From Bog-473 sp963742035 (GTDB lineage: Bacteria; Actinomycetota; Acidimicrobiia; Acidimicrobiales; RAAP-2): DNA of 64,000 nucleotides. This document shows positions 8,795 through 17,222 of the stretch, piece by piece. Every line of letters begins with the position of its first letter. Position 1 is the first letter of the stretch. The stretch is from contig CAVUKH010000013.1 in assembly GCA_963742035.1 (NCBI GenBank), positions 124,001-188,000 on the forward strand. The letters are read 5' to 3'. The position numbers and the translations under genes were made by a program. The notes under the pieces are model-generated. The model had not been told where the DNA came from. It saw nothing but the letters and a program-made list of their open reading frames with translations, and did no database searches.

Positions 8795-10963
8795 GTGTTG
8801 CTCGGAACTGCCGTGGCGCGCCCCCGTCCGTTGCGCCGCCAGATCGGCACGGCCTTCGGTGCGCTCCTGTCGCTTGCCGTCGCGGTGTCCATCGCGCTGC
8901 TCGGCCTTGCCTCTCCGGCGGCGGGCGACCTCAGTGCGCCGGCGCGGGCGTCCGTGCCGGCTGAGATCGACGCTTCCCAGGCGCACACCCTGCCGGGCGA
9001 CGCCACCGACGTCCGCATCGACATGACCGAGAACGACGGCCTCGATGTCATTGTGGCCGGGTCGGGGGGCACCGTCTCGGCGCCGGGGGTGGCCGGTGCG
9101 GCGGCCGTCCGGTTCCAACAATCGGGCACTGGCACTTGGAATGTCGAGACGGGTGGAGGCTGCGCCGGGCCCTGGAGCAACGCGGTTGCTACGAATCAGA
9201 CAAACCCCACCGCGTCACCCGTCGGCGGGCTCCTGACTCTCTGCGTCGCGGGGTACAGCCCGACTGTCCACGGGACGTTGACGGGCATGTACAACTCGCT
9301 GGGTCAGGCGAGGTCGGTCAACACGCTGCCGCTCGAGCAGTACGTGGCCGACACCGTGCCTGGTGAGTCGCCTTCGAGCTGGGCCAGCCTGGGCGGCGCC
9401 GGGCCGCAGAGCATGGATTGGGGCTTCCAGGAGCTCGAAGCGCAGGCGGTCGCCGTCCGCTCCTATGTCCTGGCCAACCTGGGCGGCTACGGGGGCTACG
9501 CCGACACCTGTGACCTCACGTGCCAGACCTACCGCGGTACCGAATTCGAGTCGGCGGCAAGCGTCGCGGCGGCCGACGACACCGCGGGCCAGGTGATGGT
9601 GATGCCAGCCGGCCAGATCGCCACGACCGAATACTCCGCCTCGACCGGCGGCTACACCTCGAGCTCCAATCAGCAGTCGCCCTTCGCGGCCGTGCCCGAC
9701 GACGGCGACGCCGTCTGCATCGTCAATGTTGCCTGCAATTCCAAGCACACCTGGTCGGCCACGGTGAGCTACACCGCCATTCAGAATGCGTGGCCCCAGA
9801 TCGGGACCTTCACAGGGTTCGGTGGTGCGACGTCGGATCCGGGCCATCCCTACGATGCCGCGTACGGGCGGGTGGACACCATCACGCTCGACGGGACCTC
9901 GCAGGACATCACCATCCCGGGCACCGAGTTCTACGTCGACCTCGGCCTCAACTCCGATCTCTTCAGCGTGACGTCGACCAACGGCAGTTCGGTGTCCATC
10001 ATCGGCCAAGGCTGGGGGCACGGCATCGGCATGGGCCAGTGGGGCGCCCTCGGCTACGCCATCGGCCAGGACCACGGGGACGGCAACTGGACGTACAGCC
10101 AGATCGTGAACCACTACTACGGTCCGGCCACGCTGCAGAACCTGCCGGGTGGGAAGAGCCTGGTCGGCGGCCAGCCCAGCGGCGGGGTCGGCGGCTACTG
10201 GATCAACGCCTCCGACGGCGGGGTCTTCAGTTTCGGCAACGCGCAGTTCTACGGCAGTACCGGCGGGATGCGCCTCAACCAGCCCGTCGTCGCCATGGCC
10301 GCGACACACGGCGCCGCGGGGTACTGGGAAGTCGCCAGCGACGGTGGCGTGTTCAGTTTCGGCAACGCGCAGTTCTACGGCAGCACGGGGAGCATCCGCC
10401 TGAACAAGCCAATGGTGGGCATGGCGGTGACGCCCAATGGCGGCGGGTACTGGTTGGTGGCTGCCGACGGCGGGATCTTCGCCTACGGCGATGCCCAGTT
10501 CTACGGGAGCACCGGCAGCATCAAGCTCAACCAACCGGTCATCGGCATGGTGCCCACGCGCGATGGCGGGGGCTACTGGCTCATCGCCTCCGACGGCGGC
10601 CTGTTCGCCTTCGGTGACGCGGGATTCTACGGGTCACTCGGCTCCTCACCGCCGTCCACGGCGATCGTCGGCGTCGCCCCCTCGCCCGATGGCGGCGGCT
10701 ACTGGATGCTGGAGGCCAACGGCACACCACACGCTTTCGGGGACGCGCCGTCCGTTGCGCTCTCCGGCAGCTCGCCCGCGCTCACGACCATGAAGAGCCC
10801 CATGACCGGCCTCATCCCCGACTTCACCGGGCAGGGGTTCGACGCCGTGAACGGCAGCGGTCAGGCCTTCGCCTACGGCGACGCGCCGTACTTCGGGGAC
10901 GTCACCACCGCCGTGCCCGGCTACGCGGGCCACGCCGTCGGCATCGCCGCCACGCCGGGCTGA
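8795..10963 (+). CDS. SpoIID/LytB-domain secreted protein with C-terminal GGYW repeats
   Basis: 722 residues from a GTG. The N terminus has an RPRPLRRQ basic stretch and a hydrophobic segment (LLSLAVAVSIALLGLASPAAG), a signal peptide or anchor. The SpoIID/LytB domain spans about residues 170-440. Its hallmarks are EQYVADTVPGESPSSW, QELEAQAVAVRSYVLANLG and, near the end, GQGWGHGIGMGQWGALGYA. The family includes peptidoglycan lytic transglycosylases and amidase activators, so cell-wall remodelling is expected. From about 460 onward there are six repeats of the GGYW-ASDGG-FSFGNA-FYGSTGS type, closely matching those in the protein at 1,907. The repeats may anchor the enzyme to the envelope. The last two units have diverged. 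Confidence 0.85.
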   Translation: MLLGTAVARPRPLRRQIGTAFGALLSLAVAVSIALLGLASPAAGDLSAPARASVPAEIDASQAHTLPGDATDVRIDMTENDGLDVIVAGSGGTVSAPGVAGAAAVRFQQSGTGTWNVETGGGCAGPWSNAVATNQTNPTASPVGGLLTLCVAGYSPTVHGTLTGMYNSLGQARSVNTLPLEQYVADTVPGESPSSWASLGGAGPQSMDWGFQELEAQAVAVRSYVLANLGGYGGYADTCDLTCQTYRGTEFESAASVAAADDTAGQVMVMPAGQIATTEYSASTGGYTSSSNQQSPFAAVPDDGDAVCIVNVACNSKHTWSATVSYTAIQNAWPQIGTFTGFGGATSDPGHPYDAAYGRVDTITLDGTSQDITIPGTEFYVDLGLNSDLFSVTSTNGSSVSIIGQGWGHGIGMGQWGALGYAIGQDHGDGNWTYSQIVNHYYGPATLQNLPGGKSLVGGQPSGGVGGYWINASDGGVFSFGNAQFYGSTGGMRLNQPVVAMAATHGAAGYWEVASDGGVFSFGNAQFYGSTGSIRLNKPMVGMAVTPNGGGYWLVAADGGIFAYGDAQFYGSTGSIKLNQPVIGMVPTRDGGGYWLIASDGGLFAFGDAGFYGSLGSSPPSTAIVGVAPSPDGGGYWMLEANGTPHAFGDAPSVALSGSSPALTTMKSPMTGLIPDFTGQGFDAVNGSGQAFAYGDAPYFGDVTTAVPGYAGHAVGIAATPG

Positions 10964-10968
10964 CGCGC

Positions 10969-11724
10969 TCAGTCGTTTGTCTCGGCCACCTCGGAGAGCC
11001 GGGGGAACTGGCGCAGACGCCCGAGAGAGCCCAGTCGTCCGGCGTCCACACCGTGGTCCGCCGCGTTGAGCAGACGCAGATCACCGCGGCTGTTGCCGTA
11101 GGCCCACAACACCGGCTGCTCCCGTCCTGTGTTCGACAACAGACCACGTGATCGGAGGTGGCCGACCAAGCGGGCGTACTTCTCCGCCCCGCGGCAGTTC
11201 TTCCCCTCGTAGCCGCCGGTGAGCAACCCGCCACCGCCGACGGCCAGGCGGGTGGCAACCACGCCGTCGACGCCCAACTCCTCGCCGGCCGGACTGACGT
11301 AGCACTCGGGCGACGCGGACACGATGACCGTGTAGTGCCCCTGCCGACGGTGCCAATCGAGGCGCCGACGAGCGTCGGCGCGCAGATGGCGCTGCAGGTG
11401 GCGGTGGGCGAAGACGGCCGAGCGTCGGTCGACCTCCGTCACGGCCAGGCCGCCGAGCAGGCGGGTGAACAGCTTCTCCTTGACCTCGTCGGCCGCCGTG
11501 CCGCCGGTGATCGCCGCCCGCACGAGGGCGGGGGAGAGGCGCACGACGGCGCGCAGGACGGGCCACGGGCCGCGCAGGCTGACCAGGAATGGCACCACGC
11601 TGCCCCCGTCGGCCAAGGTGCCGTCGAAGTCGAAGGCGGCGACCGTGGGGCGGTCCGGCGGCGGCCGCCCGTTGGCGGTGTCGTCAGTCGAGTGCAGCGC
11701 CACGACGGCCGGCACCTCCCGCAA
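10969..11724 (-). CDS. HAD-IB family hydrolase (SerB-like phosphatase)
   Basis: 251 residues. Motif I is FDFDGTLADGG, with nucleophile Asp32 and acid/base Asp34. Motif II is VIVSASPECY. The late motif, YGNSRGDLRLL, lies at about residue 215. This pattern is typical of HAD-IB enzymes annotated as phosphoserine phosphatase-like or lysophosphatidate-type phosphatases. The first 25 residues look disordered, and a GTG a few codons in is an alternative start. As drawn, the gene overlaps the end of the enoyl-CoA hydratase gene by 41 bp on the same strand, so the two are probably cotranscribed. The physiological substrate is not evident. Confidence 0.85.
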   Translation of the reverse strand: MREVPAVVALHSTDDTANGRPPPDRPTVAAFDFDGTLADGGSVVPFLVSLRGPWPVLRAVVRLSPALVRAAITGGTAADEVKEKLFTRLLGGLAVTEVDRRSAVFAHRHLQRHLRADARRRLDWHRRQGHYTVIVSASPECYVSPAGEELGVDGVVATRLAVGGGGLLTGGYEGKNCRGAEKYARLVGHLRSRGLLSNTGREQPVLWAYGNSRGDLRLLNAADHGVDAGRLGSLGRLRQFPRLSEVAETND

Positions 11725-12511
11725 AGCGCAGCGCTCCCTCGAGCGTCTCGCCGCTGTTGACGACGTCTCGCCCGCGGCGGGCCTCGCCGACGGCGGCCTC
11801 CTCCTCGGTCAGCCCCCACTGCTCGAGCGCGCTCATGCGGTCCGAGCGCAGGCAGGTCTGGGGCAGTGCGGCCAGTTGCTGCGCCAGGGCCACGGCGGCG
11901 GCCCGGGCCTGTCCGGGCGGGACGACCCGGTTGGCCAGGCCCATGGTGAGGGCCTCGGGGGCCGAGACGGCGCGGCCGGTCAGGATCAGGTCCAGCGCCC
12001 GCCCGTGGCCGATGATCCGCGGGAGCCGCACCGTGCCGAGGTCGCACAGCGGCACACCGAAGCGACGGCAGAACACCCCGAAGACCGCATCCTCGGCGGC
12101 GATACGCAGGTCGCACCAGAGCGCCAGCTCAATGCCCCCGGCCACGGCGTAGCCCTCGACAGCGGCGATGACCGGCTTGCCCAGCGTCAGCCTGGTGGGT
12201 CCCATCGGCGCGGGACCGTCGTCGGGGATGGGCCGACGATCCCCCTCGGCGACCGCCTTGAGGTCGGCACCGGCACAGAACGTCCCCTCCGCTCCCGTCA
12301 GGACGGCGACGGAGCACCCGTCGTCGGCGTCGAAGGCGAGGAAGGCCTCCCGCAGCCGGTCGGCGCAGACGCTGTCCACGGCGTTCCGGCGCTCGGGACG
12401 GTTGATGGTGACCACCGTGACGGGTCCGTCGTGCTCGACGACGAGGGAGTCGGTCCGATACGGCTGGTAGGGACCCGAGGAGGGCTCGTTTGGCTCGGGC
12501 TCGGCACGCAC
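11684..12511 (-). CDS. Enoyl-CoA hydratase/isomerase (crotonase family)
   Basis: About 275 residues from the GTG at 12,511; an ATG at 12,550 would add 13. Crotonase features are clear: VVTINRPERRNAVDS near the N terminus, the oxyanion-hole segment GTFCAGADLKAVAEGD, then KPVIAAVEGYAVAGGIELAL followed by LPRIIGHGRALDLILTG. One acidic catalytic position of classical hydratases appears replaced near FGVPLCDLGT, so an isomerase, or a hydratase of unusual specificity, is possible. It acts on acyl-CoA in beta-oxidation or a related pathway. The frame stays open far upstream across the peroxiredoxin gene, but that extension is only antisense coding noise. Confidence 0.87.
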   Translation of the reverse strand: MRAEPEPNEPSSGPYQPYRTDSLVVEHDGPVTVVTINRPERRNAVDSVCADRLREAFLAFDADDGCSVAVLTGAEGTFCAGADLKAVAEGDRRPIPDDGPAPMGPTRLTLGKPVIAAVEGYAVAGGIELALWCDLRIAAEDAVFGVFCRRFGVPLCDLGTVRLPRIIGHGRALDLILTGRAVSAPEALTMGLANRVVPPGQARAAAVALAQQLAALPQTCLRSDRMSALEQWGLTEEEAAVGEARRGRDVVNSGETLEGALRFAGGAGRRGAALD

Positions 12512-12700
12512 AAGGGCATTCTCGCACGGCCCACCGGGGTGCCCGCACATGGAGTTCACGTTCGTTCCCAGGTGAGGGGGCCTTTTCCGCAACCGGACCG
12601 GCTCGGGGGAAATATGACCAATCATGTCGACAATTGGCAGAGCACCCGGTAGAGTCACAGTCCGCACAAACGGAACCTTCACCATTTCAGGAGGAGCACA

Positions 12701-13336
12701 ATGGCAGTACGACTCGGGGACACCGCCCCCGACTTCACGGCGGACACCACCGAAGGCACCATCAACTTCCACGAGTGGTTGGGTGACAGCTGGGGGATCC
12801 TCTTTTCCCACCCCAAGGACTTCACGCCCGTCTGCACGACCGAGCTCGGCGCCTTCTCCAAGGCCAAGCCAGAGTTCGACAAGCGCAACGCCAAGCTGAT
12901 CGGACTCTCCGTCGACTCGGTCGAGTCCCACAAGGGCTGGGCCGGCGACATCGAGGAGACCCAGGGCTCCGCCCTGGCCTTTCCGCTGATCGGTGACGAG
13001 GACCGCAAGGTGGCGGACCTCTACGACATGATCCACCCCAACGCGGACAACACCCTCACGGTGCGCTCGGTGTTCATCATCGGCCCGGACAAGAAGGTCA
13101 AGCTCACGTTGACCTACCCGGCCTCGACGGGACGCAACGTCGACGAGATCCTGCGCGTGCTCGACTCGCTGCAGCTGACCGCCGATTACTCGGTGGCCAC
13201 GCCGGTCAACTGGACCGACGGTGAGGACGTCATCATCGTGCCCGCGCTGAGCGACGACGACGCCAAGGGCCGCTTCCCGAAGGGCTGGAAGGCCCTCAAG
13301 CCCTACCTGCGGGTCACACCTCAGCCCAACCGCTGA
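12701..13336 (+). CDS. 1-Cys peroxiredoxin (Prx6-type)
   Basis: 211 residues, ATG preceded by AGGAGGAGC, one of the strongest ribosome-binding sites in the window. The peroxidatic centre PKDFTPVC lies at residues 38-45 (Cys45; the conserved Pro/Thr/Cys triad is seen). No second cysteine is visible, so it belongs to the 1-Cys class, which needs an external reductant. The family length and the C-terminal dimerisation arm (YLRVTPQP) match Prx6-type proteins. It reduces hydrogen peroxide and organic or phospholipid peroxides in the cytoplasm. It is monocistronic: the upstream gene is divergent and a hairpin follows the stop. Confidence 0.93.
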   Translation: MAVRLGDTAPDFTADTTEGTINFHEWLGDSWGILFSHPKDFTPVCTTELGAFSKAKPEFDKRNAKLIGLSVDSVESHKGWAGDIEETQGSALAFPLIGDEDRKVADLYDMIHPNADNTLTVRSVFIIGPDKKVKLTLTYPASTGRNVDEILRVLDSLQLTADYSVATPVNWTDGEDVIIVPALSDDDAKGRFPKGWKALKPYLRVTPQPNR

Positions 13337-13377
13337 GGAGGCCTGCCCCTGCCCGGCACCTCGGGCGTGATGGTGTG

Positions 13378-13404
13378 ACGTGCCGGCCCTCGAGGCCGGC
13401 ACGT
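13378..13404 (+). terminator. Hairpin downstream of peroxiredoxin
   Basis: A perfect 11-bp inverted repeat (ACGTGCCGGCC / GGCCGGCACGT) with a 5-base loop lies 41 bp past the peroxiredoxin stop and 25 bp before the next start. There is no U-tract, as is usual in high-GC actinobacteria. Confidence 0.65.
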
Positions 13405-13429
13405 TCGCGTCCGGGCTAGGTTCGCCCCC

Positions 13430-14146
13430 GTGAGTGTGTCCACCCGGTACGAGACCGTCCGCACCCCGGACGGCCAGAGTTTCGAGGCCTTCTGTGCCGT
13501 CCCCGAAGGGGGGTCGGGCCCGGGGATCCTCCTGTTTCAGGAGATCTTCGGCATCAACGACAACATGCGGGGTTTGGCCGAGAAACTCGCTCGGCACGGG
13601 TACGTGGTGCTGGTGCCCGACATGTTCTGGCGCATTGAGCCGCGGTTCGAGCGCCGGGACGAGTCAGGCATGGCCGACGCCTTCGCTGTCGTCCAGCGGT
13701 TCGACTTCGCCGCCGCCGTCGGCGACATCCAATCGACGCATGCACATCTCCTGTCGATGGGGGAGTGCGCCGGCAAGGTCGGCGCCGTCGGGTTCTGTCT
13801 CGGTGGCGGATTGGCCTTCGCCGCGGCAACCATGAGCCGGGTCGACGGCCGTGGACCAGATGCGGCCGTGTGCTACTACGGCTCGCCGGTGAACGACCTG
13901 CTCGGGAGTGTGGATGCGCTCGACTGTCCCTGCCTGTTCCACTACGGCACCAACGACACGTACATCCCGACCGAGAAGATCGAGGAGGTAGAGCAGGCCG
14001 TTGCGGGCCGACCGGGAGTGGAATTCCATCGCTACGACGCGGGCCACGCATTCAGCAATTGGGATGCGCCTTCCATGTACAACGAAGCGGCGGCTGATGC
14101 CGCCTGGTCCAGGACCCTCGACTTCTTCGATGCGCACCTCGGCTAG
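13430..14146 (+). CDS. Dienelactone hydrolase family protein
   Basis: 238 residues, GTG start. Alpha/beta-hydrolase of the DLH branch. The nucleophile elbow is GAVGFCLGGGLAF at about residues 119-131, with a cysteine in place of serine, as in true dienelactone hydrolases. An Asp-containing segment (HYGTNDTYIP) and a His (YDAGHAFSNW) complete the triad. Enzymes of this family hydrolyse dienelactones in aromatic ring degradation, but many members act on other esters, and no aromatic pathway genes are adjacent. It stands alone between a terminator-like hairpin and a convergent gene. Confidence 0.9.
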   Translation: MSVSTRYETVRTPDGQSFEAFCAVPEGGSGPGILLFQEIFGINDNMRGLAEKLARHGYVVLVPDMFWRIEPRFERRDESGMADAFAVVQRFDFAAAVGDIQSTHAHLLSMGECAGKVGAVGFCLGGGLAFAAATMSRVDGRGPDAAVCYYGSPVNDLLGSVDALDCPCLFHYGTNDTYIPTEKIEEVEQAVAGRPGVEFHRYDAGHAFSNWDAPSMYNEAAADAAWSRTLDFFDAHLG

Positions 14147-14327
14147 GCGGCCGAGTCCGGGACCTCGGTCGAGGCGTTGTCACATCCCGGGCTGACCACG
14201 AGAAGCAGGTTCTGAGCGCCATCGGCGTCTACGGCGAGTCTGTGCCCGTCCCGGCCGATGCGCCTCTGCTCCATCGTCTGCTCGGCCTCGCCGGGCAGAC
14301 GCCCGATCAGGCCTGAGGCGCCGTCAC

Positions 14328-16121
14328 TCAGTCCTCATTGGGTACGAGCTCGTCCCGCAGCTCGCGCTTCAGTACCTTGCCCTGCGGATTCCGGGGCAGG
14401 GGCTCGGAGCGGAACCAGATGTGGGTCGGCACCATGAAGCCGGCCAGCCGGGCCTTCACGTGCAGCTGGAGCTCGTCCGCCGTCACCTTGGCCCCGGGAC
14501 GGAGGACCACGACGGCGCCCACCTCCTCACCGAGGGTGGGATGGGGCACGCCGATGACCGCGCAATCGGCGACGGCAGGGTGTTCGAAGAGGGCGGCCTC
14601 GACCTGGACCGAGTACACGTTCTCGCCACCCCGGATGATCATGTCCTTGGCGCGGTCGACGATGTAGATGAAGTTGTCCTCGTCGAGCTGTGCCACGTCG
14701 CCGGTGTGCAGCCAGCCTTCGGTGAAGGTCTTGGCGGTCTCTTCGGGGCGGTTCCAGTAGCCGCGCACCACGTTGGGCCCCTTGATCCACAACTCACCAC
14801 GAACGTCCGGACCGCGGGGAATGGTGTCGTCGGGCTCGGTGCCGGCAAAGTCCTCCGGCACCACGGCCACGTCGCAGACCGGGACAGGCGGGCCGACGCT
14901 GTCCGGCTTGGCCACGTAGTCGCCGCCGGAGTTCATGGACGTGACCGAGGACGTCTCCGTCAGCCCGTAGCCGTTGGAGGGTTGCCCGATGGGCCACGCG
15001 GCGCGGATGCGGCGCACGAGGTCAGGTGGCGCCGGCGCGCCGCCATAGGACACGCCGCGGATGGAAGAGGTGTCGTACTTGGAGAAGTCGGGCGAGTCCA
15101 GCACCTGCATGACCATGGCCGGCACGCCGCCGAAGGTGCCGATCCTCTCCCGCTCAATGAGCTGGAGCGCTCGCTCGGGATCGAAGTGGTGCATCATCAC
15201 CAGCTTCCCGCCGGCCGCCAGGTTCGAGACCATGACGGAATGACAGCCCGTGGCGTGGAAGAGGGGCACGGAGAGGAGGAAGGCCGCTTGCGTCTTCTCG
15301 CCGCTGGGCACCAGGGCGGAGCCGAAGCGGGTGGCGCCGCGGGTGTTGATGAAGAAGAGGCTCATCAGGTTGGTGCCCATGTTTCGGTGGGTGCCCACCG
15401 CGCCCTTGGGACGACCGGTGGTGCCCGAGGTGTAGAAGATGGTGGCGTCGTCTTCCGGATGGATGGTCAGGTCGGGCGGCGCTGCCGCCTCGTCCACCCG
15501 CCCCAGCGCCAGAGCGAACGGCCATTCGGCCACCGGTGCCCGGCCGCCCGGTGGCTCGTAGACGGCCAGCGGCGCCTTGGGCTCGCTGCGATGCTCGTCG
15601 GCCACAATCAGCGCGCCGAGGTCGGACAGGCCGCCGAGGAAGGGCCGGATCCGCTCGGCCCGCTCCGTGTCCACGAACGCCACCTTGGAGCCCGAGTCCT
15701 CGAGGCCGTAGCGCAACTCCTCTCCACTCCACCACGCGTTGAGCGGGACGACGATGGCGCCGGCCAGCGTGGCCGCCCAGAAGGCCATGACCCACTCCGG
15801 CAGGTTGCGCATGATGATGGCCACCCGGTCGCCCTGTTCGATACCGAACGTGTCACGCAGGCGGTGGGCCAGGGTGCAGGCGATCCGGTAGTGCTCGGCG
15901 AAGGTCGTCCGTTCGTCCTCGTAGACGAGAAAGACGGCGTCGCCGTGGCCGAGCGACATGTCCATGATGGCGCGGAGCGACGGGGGAGCGTGCTTCCAGG
16001 TGCGGGTCGGCACGCCCCGGATGGCCAGCTCCTCCATCTCGAACAGCTGCCCGACGGCGGTGAGCTGCTCGTTCGCCTCCGCGATGGACATCGTCGGCGC
16101 GTCCTTGCCCGTGGTGCTCAC
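14328..16121 (-). CDS. Acyl-CoA ligase (AMP-dependent synthetase, FadD-like)
   Basis: 597 residues. The adenylate-forming superfamily is clear. The P-loop FYTSGTTGRPKG lies at 229-240. The A5-type motif NGYGLTETSSV comes at about 390, then WLHTGDVAQLDEDNFIYIVDRAKDMI with the hinge, and the C-terminal catalytic lysine region NPQGKVLKRELRD. It activates a carboxylic acid with ATP to acyl-AMP and then to acyl-CoA; a medium- or long-chain fatty acid or a steroid/terpenoid acid is most likely. Its start overlaps the end of oligoribonuclease by 4 bp (same strand), so the two are cotranscribed. Confidence 0.9.
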   Translation of the reverse strand: MSTTGKDAPTMSIAEANEQLTAVGQLFEMEELAIRGVPTRTWKHAPPSLRAIMDMSLGHGDAVFLVYEDERTTFAEHYRIACTLAHRLRDTFGIEQGDRVAIIMRNLPEWVMAFWAATLAGAIVVPLNAWWSGEELRYGLEDSGSKVAFVDTERAERIRPFLGGLSDLGALIVADEHRSEPKAPLAVYEPPGGRAPVAEWPFALALGRVDEAAAPPDLTIHPEDDATIFYTSGTTGRPKGAVGTHRNMGTNLMSLFFINTRGATRFGSALVPSGEKTQAAFLLSVPLFHATGCHSVMVSNLAAGGKLVMMHHFDPERALQLIERERIGTFGGVPAMVMQVLDSPDFSKYDTSSIRGVSYGGAPAPPDLVRRIRAAWPIGQPSNGYGLTETSSVTSMNSGGDYVAKPDSVGPPVPVCDVAVVPEDFAGTEPDDTIPRGPDVRGELWIKGPNVVRGYWNRPEETAKTFTEGWLHTGDVAQLDEDNFIYIVDRAKDMIIRGGENVYSVQVEAALFEHPAVADCAVIGVPHPTLGEEVGAVVVLRPGAKVTADELQLHVKARLAGFMVPTHIWFRSEPLPRNPQGKVLKRELRDELVPNED

Positions 16122-16678
16122 GTGTGCTCCTTCTCGCTCGTCGCGGCGCGGTCGAAGATGGCGGCCCGGTAGTAGGCCAACTCCGCCACAGATTCCCGGA
16201 TGTCCTGCAGGGCCCGGTGGCCCCCTTTCTTCTCGGGAGCCGCCTTGTAGACGTCGGGTAGCCAGCGCCGGCAGAGCTCCTTGATGGTGGAGACGTCGAC
16301 CGAGCGGTAATTGAGGAAATCCTCGATGGCGGGCAGCTGCTCAGCCAGGAAGCGGCGGTCTGTCCCGATGGAATTTCCGGCCAGGGGGACGGTGCGGGGT
16401 TCGGGAATGTGCGATCGGAGGAAGGCCAGGGTCTGTGCACCGGCGTCGGCCAGGGTCAGCGCGCTCTCCTCCATGGCGACCAGGAGACCCGAGCGGGTGT
16501 GCATGGTGCGCACGAAGTCGTCCATGGTCGCCATCTGATCCGGGGAGGCATGCACGACCAGGTCAGGGCCCTCCTCGACGAGCTCGAGGTTGTCGTCCGT
16601 GACGAGACAGGCGATCTCGACGATGGTGTGGCGCGCCGGATCGAGCCCCGTCATTTCGAGATCGATCCAGGCCAGCAT
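16118..16678 (-). CDS. orn: Oligoribonuclease
   Basis: 186 residues, the usual family length. It is a DEDDh 3'-5' exoribonuclease: the ExoI motif WIDLEMTGLD gives Asp6 and Glu8, the ExoII region contains LAGNSIGTDRRFL, and ExoIII is HRALQDIRESVAELAYY with the catalytic His and Asp. It degrades 2-5-nt RNA and linear pGpG in the cytoplasm. The downstream acyl-CoA ligase is translationally coupled by a 4-bp overlap, a linkage with no obvious functional reason. Confidence 0.95.
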   Translation of the reverse strand: MLAWIDLEMTGLDPARHTIVEIACLVTDDNLELVEEGPDLVVHASPDQMATMDDFVRTMHTRSGLLVAMEESALTLADAGAQTLAFLRSHIPEPRTVPLAGNSIGTDRRFLAEQLPAIEDFLNYRSVDVSTIKELCRRWLPDVYKAAPEKKGGHRALQDIRESVAELAYYRAAIFDRAATSEKEHT

Positions 16679-16743
16679 GCGCGGGCATGCTACCGGTCGC
16701 CGCGGCGGAAGGAGGCTGGTGCCAGTCCTTGTAATGTCCGGCG

Positions 16744-17187
16744 ATGCTGCCTGTGCCCCTGCAGCAGCTCGACCCTGAGCTGCCTCTCCCCGGTTACGCC
16801 CGCGAGGGTGACGCCGGCGCCGATCTGATCGCCACCACGGACGTGGGATTAGCGTGCCGGGGCGGACGCGCCGTGGTTCCCACGGGGGTCGCCATCGCCA
16901 TCCCGACCGGGTACGCCGGCCTGGTGGTGCCGCGCAGCGGGCTGGCGGCCCGGCACGGCCTCACCTGCTTGAATGCCCCCGGCCTGATCGACTCGGGCTA
17001 CCGGGGGGAGGTCCAGGTGATTCTGGTCAACCACGACCCCGAGCACGACTACACCGTCCGCCGGGGCGACCGTGTGGCGCAGCTCGTCCTGATAAAGGTG
17101 GAGCAGGCAACCTTCCAATTGGCGGGCGCAGACGGGTTGGAGGACTCGCAACGGGGGAGTGGCGGATTCGGGCACACGGGCACATGA
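16744..17187 (+). CDS. dut: dUTP diphosphatase
   Basis: 147 residues. The five trimeric dUTPase motifs are visible: YAREGDAGADLIA (1), VPRSGLAARHGL (2), APGLIDSGYRGEVQVILVNH (3, with catalytic Asp and uracil-binding region), RGDRVAQLVLIK (4) and a glycine-rich C-terminal RGSGGFGHTG arm (5). It hydrolyses dUTP to dUMP, keeping uracil out of DNA and feeding thymidylate synthesis. It is divergent from orn, with 65 bp between the starts. Confidence 0.95.
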   Translation: MLPVPLQQLDPELPLPGYAREGDAGADLIATTDVGLACRGGRAVVPTGVAIAIPTGYAGLVVPRSGLAARHGLTCLNAPGLIDSGYRGEVQVILVNHDPEHDYTVRRGDRVAQLVLIKVEQATFQLAGADGLEDSQRGSGGFGHTGT

Positions 17188-17222
17188 CGGACGAGCACGG
17201 AAGCGCTAAGAAAGGGAGGGTC

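Noticed and set aside
10200..10950. DNA tandem repeat or CRISPR-like array
   Set aside because: The periodicity of about 135 bp is the coding trace of the GGYW protein repeats; the copies differ at third positions and there are no spacers.
12600..12690. Sigma-70-like promoter before the peroxiredoxin gene
   Set aside because: TTGGCA and TAGAGT are present but only 10 bp apart; the spacing does not fit and no other pair is convincing.
12512..13597. Upstream extension of the enoyl-CoA hydratase frame across the peroxiredoxin gene
   Set aside because: It is antisense to the well-supported peroxiredoxin, and the crotonase domain starts only near 12,420.
14147..14327. Possible C-terminal gene fragment on the plus strand ending near 14,318
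   Set aside because: A short frame reads like protein for about 40 residues but has no start, no recognisable family and no ribosome-binding site.
14421..16172. 583-codon open frame antisense to the acyl-CoA ligase
   Set aside because: Low-complexity translation rich in Gly, Arg and His; the ligase motifs on the minus strand are decisive.
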